From: Clonostachys chloroleuca
Taxonomy: Eukaryota; Ascomycota; Sordariomycetes; Hypocreales; Bionectriaceae
NCBI GenBank assembly: GCA_037952775.1
Contig: JBANAY010000001.1
Location: 5,580,001 to 5,644,000 of the forward strand
Length of the DNA: 64,000 nt
Reading direction: 5' to 3'
The notes under the pieces are model-generated. The model saw nothing but the letters and a program-made list of their open reading frames with translations, searched no databases and was not told the DNA's origin. Positions 22,745 to 34,170 of this stretch are shown here, piece by piece (the first letter of the stretch is position 1; each line of letters opens with the position of its first letter). Made by a program: the position numbers and the translations under genes.

Positions 22745-24486
22745 ATGACTGCCGACAAGTCCAAAGACTCGGAACCTCGGCCATCCGACGTTGCACCTGG
22801 TGCAAAGGATACCGCAAACATCTCAGTCCACAATGGAAAGATGGACGACGACGAGACTCGTGACCAGGCAGCCAAGTTCATTGCTGCCCATGCCGACTAC
22901 CCTCCGATGACTCCTGAGATGGAAAAGAGAATTAAGCGGAAGATTGATGCGTGGCTCATCCCCTTGGGCCTCTTCACAACCACCCTGGCTGCTGTTGACA
23001 AGGTTCAGCTGTCAACTGCGGCTCTGTATGACTTCCTCGAGAATAACAAACTCACCGGCTCCGAGTTCAGTTGGTTGGGAAGTATCCTGTCTGTGGGTGT
23101 AAGTTGTCACCAATCCATCCCGTGCTCTACTCACTGAATCATCGTTCTAACTTGGTCAACCAGCAACTCTTAGGTCTCTTCCTGACACCATACGTCCTTC
23201 AGCGTGTTCCACCTGGAAGGCTTCTTTGCTTCGGCGGTTTGATCTGGTCGGGTCTGACGCTCATATACGCTGCCTGTCACACCTGGGGTGCCTTCATGGC
23301 CCTTCGGTTCCTCCTAGGCCTGGCCGAAGCAGTCATCTTTCCGTCCTTGACCCTCATTGTCCAATCCTTCTACACCAAGGCCGAGCAGCCTTCTCGCAAC
23401 GCAAGTTAGTTATCTACCTCTAACCCCTGGTACTTGAAGCATAGGTCGTACTGACAATCTGAAAAGTCATGTTCGCCTACTTCTCTTCCATCTTCAATGG
23501 CTTCTTCGCCTATCTCGTCGGCCGAATTCCTACAACCGCCCCTCTCGCTCGATGGCAATATCTCTATCTTCTGACTGGAAGCATCAACGTGCTTTGGTCC
23601 ATCTTCCTCTACTTTACACTACCCGACAACCCGATGAACGCGAAATTTCTCACCGAAGAAGAGAAATATTACGCCACCACTCGCCTGGCCGATAATCGTA
23701 CCGGAATTGCGACAAAGGATACCAAGTGGAAGTGGGACCAGGCTCTTGAAGCTATTCTAGACATAAAAGTCTGGCTTGTTTTCTTCTTCAATATCGCCAT
23801 CAACATTCCCAACGGTGGCCTTGTGACGTTCGGCTCCATCATCATCAAGAATCTCGGATTCACATCCTTGGAGGCCAGTCTCCTGACCATGCCATTCGGA
23901 CTGTTCTGTACGTTCGGCGCTTGGGTCTTCAGCACATTCGCGGGCAAGTGGACGAATCGACGCACAATCGTGGCTTCGATCGCGTGTCTGTTTCCTCTAC
24001 TTGGAACAGCCATGGTCTACGGAATCCCCAGGAGTGTTATACCTGCCCAAATGGTAGGGTTGTATCTCATGTACCTTTACTGGCGTAAGTCACTCTCTCC
24101 TCCGACCTGCTTGGGCAGCACACTGATACATTGTAGCCCCGTATGTTGTCTTTATCTCCCTCCCGCAGGCCAACACTGGAGGAAGAACCAAGAAGGCAGT
24201 TGTCTTCGCTATCGTCAACATCGGATACGCGGCCGGTAACTTGATCGGTCCCCAGACATTCCGGGCAAATCAAGCCCCGCAATACACTGGAGGCGTGATT
24301 GCTATGCTCAGTTGTTTTTGTGCTGCCATCTTGATTGCTCTCACCTACTTGGCTGTCTGTATGTTTGAGAACCGCCGCCGTGATCGCCTTTACGGCAAGC
24401 CAGAGCACGTACAGGAGGGTAGCGGTGAGGGATTCGGCGATATCACCGATGGGAAGCAGAAGGAGTCATTCAGGTATACGCACTAA
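22745..24486 (+). CDS. MFS permease, Dal5/allantoate (anion:cation symporter) type
   Basis: Four exons (22745-23098, 23164-23404, 23467-24084, 24137-24486) join in phase into an intact 520-residue transporter. A hydrophilic N-terminal tail of about 75 residues precedes KRKIDAWLIPLGLFTT, the usual start of helix 1 in the Dal5 branch. The blocks LGLFLTPYVLQRVPPGRLL, RFLLGLAEAVIFPSLTLI, LPDNPMNAKFLTEEEK (central loop) and KKAVVFAIVNIGYAAGNLIGPQTF (helix 10) are diagnostic of the allantoate/anion:cation symporter family. It should import a small nitrogenous organic anion by proton symport at the plasma membrane. Being divergent from 5-oxoprolinase, its substrate may well be 5-oxoproline or a related amino-acid derivative; this is inference from position only. 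The shared promoter's GATA motifs suggest nitrogen-repressed expression. Confidence 0.9.
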
Positions 24487-25083
24487 TAGTAGGAGCATGG
24501 GCTAGGAAAGACGCGAAATCAAGACCTCAAGAATGTATTCTGCGGCTATCTCCTACATACATACGTGGTCTAAGTTAGTTCATGTATCTGTTTGTAGAAC
24601 CAGTTTTGCCAATTGGATCAGAGTATAACGACATACAAGACTCAAAGTACATAAAATCACTGGATAAATGATTCACGTGCTAAAAACAGGTAGAATTACT
24701 GATGTCTTGTTAGCCCGATCTTCCTTAAGTGGCTGTCATAAAAATAGGACCGCAGAGAGAATTGTGGTATTCGCATAACATTGCTTCTTGTTACATCACA
24801 ACAGCTGGTTGCTCTATGTATTACTAGATAATACTATCTAATAGTTACTCTATAATATATTACTTCAACGATAGTCTCGCACGTGAATGACACGCATGAC
24901 ACCTCAACCTTTCAGCTCAGATAACCCGTTGGCCGTCTTTACTCTCCTCTTCCCCATCCATCGCTTTCGGGGGCAGGGGGAGGAAATAACATATCATCAC
25001 TCAATCAAAAGACCTCGAAATCAATAGACTCATAAATGGTCTCAAATAAAATTATCCCAAGCCAACAGACCGTGACAGCTATT
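24487..25083. other. Convergent intergenic region, no gene
   Basis: This AT-rich space of about 600 bp lies between the 3' ends of the permease and the amino-acid oxidase. I see nothing in it. Confidence 0.55.
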
Positions 25084-26388
25084 CTAAAGCTTTGACACGA
25101 CGCGTGGTTCCTCACTCAAGTCATAGGGTTTACCAACCCGCCAACTGACATCGTCATTACTTCCAGAAACATTCTTCCACTGCCATCTCGGCTCGCTCTG
25201 CTTCCCATCTTCAATCACCTTCTTGACCCATTGTCCGGCGATCGGAAGCATCTTAAATGCGGTTCCCGAATCGCCAGTAGCTACTACAACTCCAGTCTTG
25301 CCGGGCAAATAATCGAAAACGTAGGCTGAATCTCGTGTATCCGCGATCCAGCACATGTGTTTGTTGATAAGAGGCCGGTCCGCGAGCCACGGGAGAGTCT
25401 CTCGAAGAAGTTTGCGCATGGCTTCCTCATCATGAGCTGGAATGTAGCTACTGTCAACAGGAGGCAAGGACACCTGTGTGTTTCTGTAATTGGTGATGCC
25501 TGCGCCAGATGGGCATAGCTTGAGGAGACCAGTCCTCGGGTCTGGTTCGAAGAAGAAACCGAGATCTCTGGCGTAGGTGACAGGGATGCCCCGAAGCCTC
25601 AAAGCCTCGGCAGGCGTCAACTGGATGTGAGCAACCGCAAATGCTTTTGCTGTAATCTGCGGTGCCAGCTCTGGAACAACGGCTGCCACCGAGGCTCCGA
25701 GGGACACGACGGTGACATCAGCTGAATATAGCTCACCGGACGCGGAATATGCCCCGATGCACTTCTCCCCCTTCCATGCAAGGTTCTCGACAGTGACACC
25801 TAGTTTAAAGTCGACACCAAGTAGGCAGCATGCTGAATATACAGCGTGCATGGAGTCCGTGGCATGTGCCCACCCAGCCAAGCTGTTGAAGTAGCCCTTC
25901 CATTCCATGGGCCCATCAAAAGCTGGAGCCACATCACGAATATCCGCACGGGTGTTCAATGGTTTAATTTTACCCTGCCATGCAGGCCGATTGGAAATGT
26001 TGCTTAGAGATTTGGCGAGCGTCCTTTTGGCCTTCTCGGGTGCTGCGGGTGAATTGGCGAGGAGATAGCCGACTTGATGGTAGTAAGGAGAAAAAAGGGG
26101 GTCTTCTGTCCAGACCTTCATAGCCTCCTGAGTCGAGAGTTAGTGCCTGTCAATGGCGAAATATTATATATCGAGGCCACTCACGAGAGACAGATCAGCA
26201 TACCAGGGACTCTCATCCTCGGCGCGGATGATTTTGTTCACGTCGTGGCCGGCTGAGATGTTGGAGGGCAAGAACTCGCTCTTGTCGAGGACTGTGATGT
26301 GAGAGTACCCGGACTTGGCCAAGTGATACGCCGTAGACAAGCCAAAGGTGCCGGCTCCAATGACGAGCACACTCTTTGAAGTGGGCAT
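25084..26388 (-). CDS. Peroxisomal FAD oxidase, fructosyl-amino-acid/sarcosine oxidase type
   Basis: Two exons (26388-26185, 26127-25084) give an intact 415-residue protein. I choose the ATG at 26388 because it starts MPTSKSVLVIGAGTFGLSTAYHL, placing the FAD loop at the N-terminus as the family requires; longer frames upstream only add unlikely sequence. SAGHDVNKIIRAEDE is the conserved block of fungal fructosyl amine and sarcosine oxidases. The C-terminal half holds CWIADTRDSAYVFDYLPG and VVVATGDSGTAFKMLPIAGQWV, flavin- and substrate-contacting segments. The protein ends exactly in SKL, a perfect type 1 peroxisomal signal, as in other H2O2-forming members. It would oxidise glycated or N-methyl amino acids, releasing the amino acid, an aldehyde and H2O2. 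Exact substrate class is uncertain. It diverges from a Zn2Cys6 regulator. Confidence 0.88.
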
Positions 26389-26971
26389 GGCGGGCAGTGT
26401 TCTCCTCTCGGGTCGTTCCGGTATCGTGGTCTCTCCCTTCCTATGGGCGACAGGTCGATACACGAGTGCCTCAAGCGCGGCTTTTGGCTCTTGATAATGA
26501 CAGTATATAATATGGCTGTCGAGTGATAGATAAGTCAATTTACAACCAAATTATCATGAGCCATGATACTGTGGCGGTATGTAGCGGTATCGGACCAAGA
26601 TCATGTGGTGGAGTCTCTGGCCGGCAATAAGACGTGCATATCGAGGCAACTCGAAACGACGCAAACGATAACGCCGGGATCTCTCATAGGGGATAAATGC
26701 ATAACCTCTATGACTTATCAAGCAGAACCGTACGAGTCAGGCCGCATTTCCCCACGTTTTATCTCAGTCCCACCGGCCTTATCTTACCCCATACTGCCAG
26801 ACCGCGACGGCGCGGCATAATCTCAACCCTTTGCTCGCCCTTGCTCCAACTCCCTCGCCGGCTCGTCTCGACCTTCCCACATCTGCAGAACGACGATCTG
26901 TCGCCTGATACCCTGGGATTTCCAACTTACTTTTATTGGGCACAACTGGTGGGGCAGTACAAAGAGTCGCA
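26389..26971. promoter_or_regulatory. Divergent oxidase/regulator promoter rich in GATA motifs
   Basis: In 583 bp, HGATAR motifs occur at about 26492, 26524, 26528 (overlapping the last), 26666, 26715, 26759 and 26779. By base composition I would expect about two. The region therefore looks like an AreA/NIT2-type nitrogen-responsive promoter shared by the amino-acid oxidase and the Zn2Cys6 gene. Confidence 0.5.
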
Positions 26972-28806
26972 ATGGGGACGAGACGAGCGAGAGAAGGGGA
27001 GACAAGGACCCGGACTGGGTGCAATGAGTGCCGCCAGAGGCGAGTCAAGTGTCCTGGTAAGTGTGTTGTATGCTACAGAAATAGTGGGGAGGATATTGTT
27101 CGCGGATGATGTTGAACGAGGTTTCTTGCTCTGGCTTCCTCAACTCCAGCCGAGGTTGAGGAACTCAGGAGTCGACCACGGTCCCTGTTCGGTCCCATGT
27201 TTTTCCCTTGTAGGGCGACGTGATCTGACAAAGAGACCAGAACAGAAGCCGGCTTGCAAGCCTTGCCGGATGCTTGGTCGGCGCTGCAGCTATAACCAGG
27301 TTCTCAGATGGCAGCGTGTACAGTCATGCAGTAAGGTGGCTACTCTGGATACACGCTCCACCGAGGACTGGATGTTTCTACATGCCTACTCAGTGGACCT
27401 CAGTGCAAGGCCACTCCCGCAACTGCTTCCAGAGGCGGCCTTGGATGACCCGCCGGATGATGATGCAGCCAACATCAAAGCACTAGAATGGCCCAACACA
27501 GACGACGACGATGTTTTTGATATGCCTTATGAAGAGATACAGCCACGGGCCTGGCTGGATCCTCTAGCCATGTCCAAGATGGAAGTGTATCTTTGGACAT
27601 ATTTCCATGGCGCCATCGCACCTACATGTGTTCTGAACCCATCAGTGAATCCTTACCAAGCTATCCTACTGCGTATTGCCGCCTCAACAGGCAAATCATC
27701 ACCACTTTTCAATATCATCATGGCAATATCAGCCCGAGAACGATCCATACTTGGGAGCAGAGAATATGACTCGGTGGCCATAGGCTACCACCACGAAGCT
27801 CTACGGCTGCTGAGAAAAGAGACCTGCAAGATGGAGGAGGGAACGATGGATCAATCTTCACAGGCACAGATACTGGCCACAGTCATGTCTCTCATCTTCC
27901 TTGATGTAAGATTCCCATCCTCTATTTCATTGCGCGTCCACTTATGGAGCTTTCCTAACTCGAGATTTACAGATTATGAGCGACTGTTCATCATCGTGGG
28001 TAATACATTCCGATTTCGCGAGGTCTTTGGTTCAGAATTTTCGCAACACCCGAGTCTCACTAGACTCGGATATCGACGCGTTATTCAATTTCGTTGGGGG
28101 ATACATTGTTATTCACGAGGTCTACGCGCACACAGCCTGGAATGCAAAGCCCTCCATCGGTAGCGGGAGTCCAGTAACTGTCATGTGTGACGATGTCAAC
28201 CTCCAGACGCTTACCGGCTGCTCCACAGACCTCTTCCAGATCTTGGCCGACGTCAACTCCCTCGCCGCTGATTTTTCTGCCCTTTCCAAACTTGATTACG
28301 GAGATCCAGAACTACTGTCGGGACTGGAAGAACGGCGCCTCTACTTGGAAAGGCGATTACATCAACAGACCCCAGTCAATGAGTCGGCAATACATGACGA
28401 AGATACCCCGGAAAGTGTTCTTGCAATCGAAATTAAGCGTCTGACTGGTCAGCTTCATCTCTACTCACGCGTGGACAACCTGGGTCCATATGATCCTTGT
28501 ATTACTCGGCTATCCTCGAAGATTCTCAGTCTGGTCAAGCGATTATCCACCCGGTCCAACCTAATATTATGGCCTTTGTTCATGGTAGCAACGCTCGGCA
28601 TAGGCGTGGAATGCGATGCTGAGAGAGCCTTAATACTAGAGAAGTTACACCTTCTCCAGCAGAAGAGGCAGATGCGATACATAAAGAAGGCTAGAGATAT
28701 CATCGTCGAAGTTTGGAAAAGGCGAGATTTCGGCGGATCTGAGACGCATCTGGGATGGACTATCCTTGAACAAGTTGCTCAGTCAGAAAGAATCAGCCTC
28801 TTTTAG
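26972..28806 (+). CDS. Zn2Cys6 transcription factor
   Basis: Three exons (26972-27056, 27241-27905, 27973-28806) join in phase into 527 residues. The binuclear zinc cluster is only visible after splicing: exon 1 ends TGCNECRQRRVKCP and exon 2 opens EQKPACKPCRMLGRRC, giving the six cysteines with normal spacing. The 184-nt first intron interrupts the cluster between cysteines 3 and 4, a common fungal position. Reading through without splicing gives a longer but wrong frame. An acidic stretch (about 85-115, DDPPDDDAAN and NTDDDDVFD) follows. The C-terminal two thirds, including WTYFHGAIAPTCVLNPSVNPYQAILLRIA, is the middle-homology domain of the fungal-specific (DUF3468-like) regulators. Head-to-head with the amino-acid oxidase, it is the obvious candidate for pathway-specific control; the target genes cannot be known from sequence. 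Confidence 0.87.
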
Positions 28807-29078
28807 GAATTCATGACTCATGTTAATGCTATGGCCAAAAAATGCTTCGTGGATAGCCACACAATCTAGGGCCGACGGCCTACTAATGACATTCATGTTT
28901 ATATCCGTTCACTGCAAGCGTCGAACCTCTATCACCACCTTGCTTCCAAGATTTTCAGGTGTATCCTCAAGAAAGAAAGTATTTCGGCGCCTATCGCCGA
29001 CGTTCCGAGATAAAAGGAATGAATTTGAAGGAAGACCTAGCATATAAAATCCCATACCTAACCAGCATGAAATCACAG

Positions 29079-32019
29079 CTACCGCTTGTTCCTAGCCTCC
29101 TCATTGCGAGCCCCTGCCTCTCTGCCACGAGCCACCATGGTTACCAAGTCGAGCGGAGCCTCGGGGTTCGTTCTGATCTGTTCAAAGTCACTTTGAAAAA
29201 CTTGGACGAGGTCATTCAAATAATCCTCTCGAATGCCGATGCGAAGATGCTGATTTGAGACAGCTCTTTCCAGCGATTCAATGCTCAGCGAGGCACCATG
29301 CTTTATCATTAATCGCACGATCTTTTCGTACTCCTTCAACCTTCCAGTCTCTACTCCCGAGCCCTCGATTGCGCAAAACAAGTGACTCAGATAGTGACCC
29401 CACATAGTAGGACTGAATCGCAAGCCAGATAGCTCAAGGTTCGGATCCGCACCCCCCTCCAGCAAGACCTCAGTCATTCTGGAATTTGGGAATGAATTGT
29501 CCAAGGCATCAAGAAGAAGAGGCCAAGGATCCTTTGGGTGGTTGGCACTGTACACATCTCCAAGAGGAACCAAGCAATTGGCTGGCATGTTTGCCTTCAC
29601 GTACTCGACCACACCACATTTGACAGCCAACGAGAGAAGGCTTGGGCCGCACATTTCTCCTCCAACTCGAAACTCGTTCAAGTTGTGCATTTGGCAAATG
29701 AACTTTGTCACACAACTATCGACTTGCCACCATGGCTCTCTGGATTGGGGCTGCCCAGTGACCTCAATGCTGTCCAATGCATCGATCATCTCAGAGTTGT
29801 GGCGAGGTTCCACGCAAGACGCGTGTCTCATACAGTAGATCAGCGCTCTATCAGCAGACGAAGGCTCGTGAAAATATGTCCTTAATAATTGCTTCTTCCG
29901 AGGCTCGCTTACTTTGTGCAAGGCCAAATATGCCCTGCACAGCTGCAGATGCACGTCGAAATCCTCGCCGGCAGACTTCTGAAGAAAAGCTTTAAGAGAA
30001 TCTTGTTGGATGAATTGTCGGAATTTTTCCTCGGCGTAAAGGGCTCTGCACATGCCAACCCACGAGGCATTTGGTGTTTCTTCTAATTTCTCAAAGATGA
30101 TAAGTTTTTTGCTTATCCTCCCAATCCTGTTGCATACTGCTGTAATGCGACTCTGTGCATCTTGAGGCAACAAGCTTTTGGATGGCAGCTCTATTGCAGA
30201 TCGGGGATTCTTTTCGACCGCGAATGAAAGCAATATGGCTGGAGGCGGTTCAGCACAGCTCCCCATGATGAGCAATACTTGTGCCAACTCGCTCAAGCTT
30301 CCGGGCTCCATCTCGTTAAGAATACTTTGATACAGCTCATTTATATCTAGTGGTATTCCATCCAGCTTATTGCAAAGGTCGGATATCTTGTCTGTATGAT
30401 GGAAGCCATCAAGCATGATATTGGCTGCGGCACGAGCCCATACGAAGACACCACCCGCTTTGGTCGTGATACTCTCCACCAACTGAGTTGTTGACTCTGA
30501 ATTTTCCTTTTGGACTTGCAAAAATTCCTCATTTCTATTCATTGCTTCTTCCACATATGTTGCGACCTGGCGGTGTGTAAGGTGATGAATTTCAAGATGG
30601 GGGCCGCTGACTAAGATGTCTTGGTATGCTGGAAGCAGACGACTGACGAAGCATAGTTTGGCTGACGTATTGTATATAATGCGTTTGAATAGCCGTGCGA
30701 CTTCTCCATTGCCGTTGTCCAACTCGTCTAAGCCGTCCACGAATATACAGATTTTGTGACTGTCTTTCAGGGCGTTGAGCGCATCGATCAATAGATCCGA
30801 AAGGTTTTCATCTTCAGGCACAAAGTAAGAGTCCCCGAAGAGGCAGATACTTTTCCACTTCGTGAGACTCAGTCTTTCCATGGCCTCTGGGCAGTTTGTA
30901 AGAATTCGCAAAAGAAGCGACCGAAGCATTCCTTCAATTGTAAGCTCCACGTTCTTCCCTGGCGTGTTGCAAAGAAAGGTGGCTGTGACCAGGGGCTTTC
31001 CGTTCGCCCAGTTGCGGAGAAAGGGTACCGATCCAACCAGCGATTCACGCGGAGGATGTTGAGGCCCATGGGCGATGAGTTTCATTAGGGTTGTCTTGCC
31101 AGATTCCCTCGCTCCGGTGATCCAATACAGTTGCTTATCCGACTCAAGCCATTGACGATAGTTGACCCACGGATTCTCACCGGCTGCGGGCGTGGAGAAT
31201 ATATTGTTGAAGGCAGGGCAGTGTTCATTACGAGCACGCACTTCCATGTCACTTGGCGCTCTGTATCCTTGCATCTTCAAGATAATCTTGATAACTTGAA
31301 ACCTCCGAGCTTCATGCAAAACAACAGGAGGAGACTCGATCACCTTGTGCATCTCTGAACGATGCAAAGCATCAATAATGTCAACAAGTAGTGTAAAGAA
31401 GATTGTGGTTGGGTCTCCGGGTGCCTCAACGGGAGCAAGGCACTCAACAACTGAAAACCCGAATCCTTCTTTGCGGCCGCTATGTCCGCCATTGAATTCC
31501 TCCTTTCGGTCTTCATTTCGATTGGTAGATCTTGACAGTTGTTTAATAAGCTCATGCTGCGCCGTCAGCGGCATTCGCGCGTAGTTTCTATATACTGGTA
31601 AGCTTCGCTCCGGATAACCTCAACTGGGTACAGCAAGTAGCCGATAACACTTACTCGATAAAGGTTAGAAGATCGAGGTCCATCCGACTTTTCAGTTTGA
31701 CAAATGCTGTCTCTAGGCTTTTCAGGTTGTCTCCTTCACTCCATTGCTCGTTTGCATGTCGTACAAGCTGTTCAGTTATATCCAAGCATTCTTCAGCTCT
31801 TTGATAGATAGTTCCAATATCTGCTCTCAAGGTGCTTGCTCCTAATGCTGCTTCTGAAGCTGATTTCATTTTGCCCATGACTGGCCGAAGGTCGTTCAAC
31901 TCCATCTTCCTCGCTGGTGAGAGGTTTGCTTTCTGCGCTTCGCCAAGGGCTTGTTGCGCAAGCTCCACCAGGAGCAGGACATTAGCGGCTTGTCTCAGTC
32001 CCTCGACTAGTTCTTCCAT
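29079..32019 (-). CDS. NACHT-domain STAND protein (fungal NLR-like)
   Basis: Two exons (32019-31655, 31587-29079) give an intact 957-residue protein. I start at MEELVEGLRQAANVL (32019), since the upstream extension adds only a few unlikely residues. Residues 1-125 form an all-helical N-terminal domain like those that precede fungal NACHT modules. The NTPase follows, with Walker A TGARESGKTTLMK (about residue 277) and Walker B ICIFVDGLDELD. Sensor and winged-helix segments follow (LCFVSRL, LTHRQVATYVEEAM, AGGVFVWARAA). The C-terminus has weak ankyrin-like pieces (LLSLAVKCGVVEYVKANMP, EVLLEGGADPN, IVRLMIKHGAS) rather than a clean repeat array. Such proteins are nucleotide-driven switches in non-self recognition and regulated cell death. 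No direct metabolic link to the adjoining polyketide genes is evident. Confidence 0.87.
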
Positions 32020-32437
32020 CTTGGCAAAATGGATATAGCAGACAGGGTACAACTGTAACTGTCTTCAGGTCATAGAGGAATTACTTATATGCATTGCTTG
32101 TCCTCGACACCTGAAGTTCGTTGTGACTCATCAAGCTGACTTGCTTGACTTATGAGGTTACATTCCACTAGCGGCTGTGGGGCAGTCAACCGTCATCAAT
32201 AAAAGCAGCAACTTAAGAGGTTCAATGGGTATTCAGGCGTTCTGGAATTATCTAAGCTGCTGGTGGGTGAACACTGACCAGCCATACTCTGTGCAACAAC
32301 AACAACATCATTACTGTATGTAGGTACAACTTTTCTGAATCAAGAGCTAAGGGAATTGAAGTACAGATTCCCAACTATCATCAAAACAGGCAATCATACG
32401 AACAATACCGCCTGACTGTGAGATCTCTTTTTCTCAA
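32020..32437. other. Spacer between NACHT and adenylating-enzyme genes
   Basis: This 418-bp spacer holds the presumed NACHT promoter and the 3' end of the upstream minus-strand gene. It includes a short CAA-rich run near 32294-32309. I see no gene. Confidence 0.5.
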
Positions 32438-34170
32438 CTAAGGGTTTGTCTGTCCAAACAATTCGTCGAGCTGCTTCTCAAAGGTCTTCTCAACGGGTTT
32501 CCTTTGAACATTCCCCTTGGGAGTCTTGGGGAGCGAACCCTTGGGAGCAACGATGATGAATTTTGCGTCGTCGATTCTTTCATGCGCATACATTCGTTCA
32601 TGGAAGGGCTTGATTCTTTCAAAGACATCCAGCGTCAAAGTCGAAGGAACATCCCCATCATGTAAAGGCTCAACCACCAGGACTGGCGACGGCCGCTTAA
32701 GGCCAATGCAAACCGCGGCGCCGATAAGATCTTTACCGGCCACCTCCAGGGCATTCCCTTCGATTGACTGAGTATCGCAGAGTGCCGCATTCTGCATCTT
32801 CATCCAGTCATCGTTACGGCCCCTTGAGAGGTAGTAGCCGGGAGCCACCTCCTCGACCAAGTCCCCGGTGTGGAAGTCACCTGTCTCCTTATTCCTGTAC
32901 GACGGGTGCGGGCAGTCTCCAGATTCGGCAGTGATAATCACCTCAAGCAGCTTGGGTGCGCTTGCATCATTCTGGGACTCGGTTGATGCGTCGTTGACAG
33001 GGACGAATTTGTACTTGGTGCCTGCAATGGGTCTCAGATACGCCTCGTTCGGACCCTCGTCGCCGGAAATCATGGCCACTCCGATCTCAGTGCTGCCGAA
33101 GATATCCCTCAGCTTGATGCCCTGATCACGGGCTTCCTTGGCGTACTTTTCATCCAGAGGCACACCTCCATGAATGATTCTGTTGAGGCTCTTGAGCAGC
33201 TTGAGCAGTTCAGGATCAGAGCGAGCCTGGATAATGAACTTGGCCAAGAATGTGGAGAACAAGACGATGCGGGTCAGGCCATGGTCCTCTATCAAGGCTT
33301 TGAGTTCTTCGCGGCTGCTGCTGATTTCCTTGCAAATCACAATGCACTGGCCTTGGTAGTGGCTAGCAATGATAGTCATGGCTCCTGCAAGATGGACGGC
33401 AGATCCACTGGGATTACGGTTAGCTATGGAGAGTATAGCGCGCGGACTCTTGATCACTTACTTGGCGGATGTGTTTTCCTGCTTGTTTGGGTCAGACCCA
33501 AGGGCATCGACCAGCTTGTCCAAAAGGAAATCGACCCAACGAGCCGTCATTGGGATCACCTTTGGCATTCCTGAAGAGGAACCAGATGAGTGGTATTTCA
33601 TAACAATCTCATCTTCGTTTGAGGGGAACCAAACCTCAGGAAGAGACTTTTCGCCCACTGCCGCATCCAAAGTCTTGATATCTACTGCAGGTATAGAAAC
33701 CACATCTAGCTCAGGCTTGGCAACCGCGGTATTATACAGCAGCCCCTTTGCTTCTCCGCCCTTTAGCAACAAGTCAAGTGCTCCCAGATGCTGGATGCGT
33801 ATAGAGATGAGCAATGGGACAAATCCCGCTCTAGCAACTGCCCAAATATGCACGATGTCCACATAGTTGGCTCCAGAGGTCCTATCAGATGGATTGATTA
33901 GTTTGTACTGCTTGGCTCTATTGTTTGGTTCTCATTTTCATACCAGATACCCACGGTATCACGTTCCTTCAGGCCTTGCCGAGTAAATTCATTATACACG
34001 TAGCGAGCATACTTCTCGATATCACCCCAGTATTGTGCGTAGCTGACTGGCTTCCAACCACCGAACTCGCCTGCCTCAGACCATTGAGGAACCTTGAACG
34101 CGGGCGCGGTTGGACTCTTCTCCGCCCATTTCGCCGGCCCGGTGAGATGGGTCCTGAATGTAGTAGTCAT
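32438..34170 (-). CDS. Stand-alone adenylate-forming enzyme (acyl-CoA ligase/NRPS-like A domain)
   Basis: Three exons (34170-33944, 33881-33462, 33407-32438) join in phase into 538 residues. The adenylation motifs appear in order: A3 YHSSGSSSGMPKVIP (an unusual Ser-rich phosphate loop for SGTTGxPK), A5 FGSTEIG, A7 FHTGDLVEE, A8-like RGRNDDWMKM and the terminal lysine region PKTPKGNVQRK (A10). It activates a carboxylic acid as the acyl-AMP. There is no carrier, thioesterase or reductase domain after the A10 motif, unlike the A-T-R NRPS-like proteins it resembles, so the acyl group must go to CoA or a partner protein. It lies in the same orientation and just downstream of the highly reducing PKS, which itself has no release domain. 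A role in off-loading or in activating a side chain or starter is a reasonable inference. Confidence 0.85.

Noticed and set aside
26697..27240. Long open frame upstream of the Zn2Cys6 exon 2
   Set aside because: It reads through the real first intron in the wrong frame. Splicing 27056 to 27241 restores the six-cysteine cluster.
29497..29885. Plus-strand frames of 113-115 codons opposite the NACHT gene
   Set aside because: They are antisense shadows of a long, well-supported coding frame.
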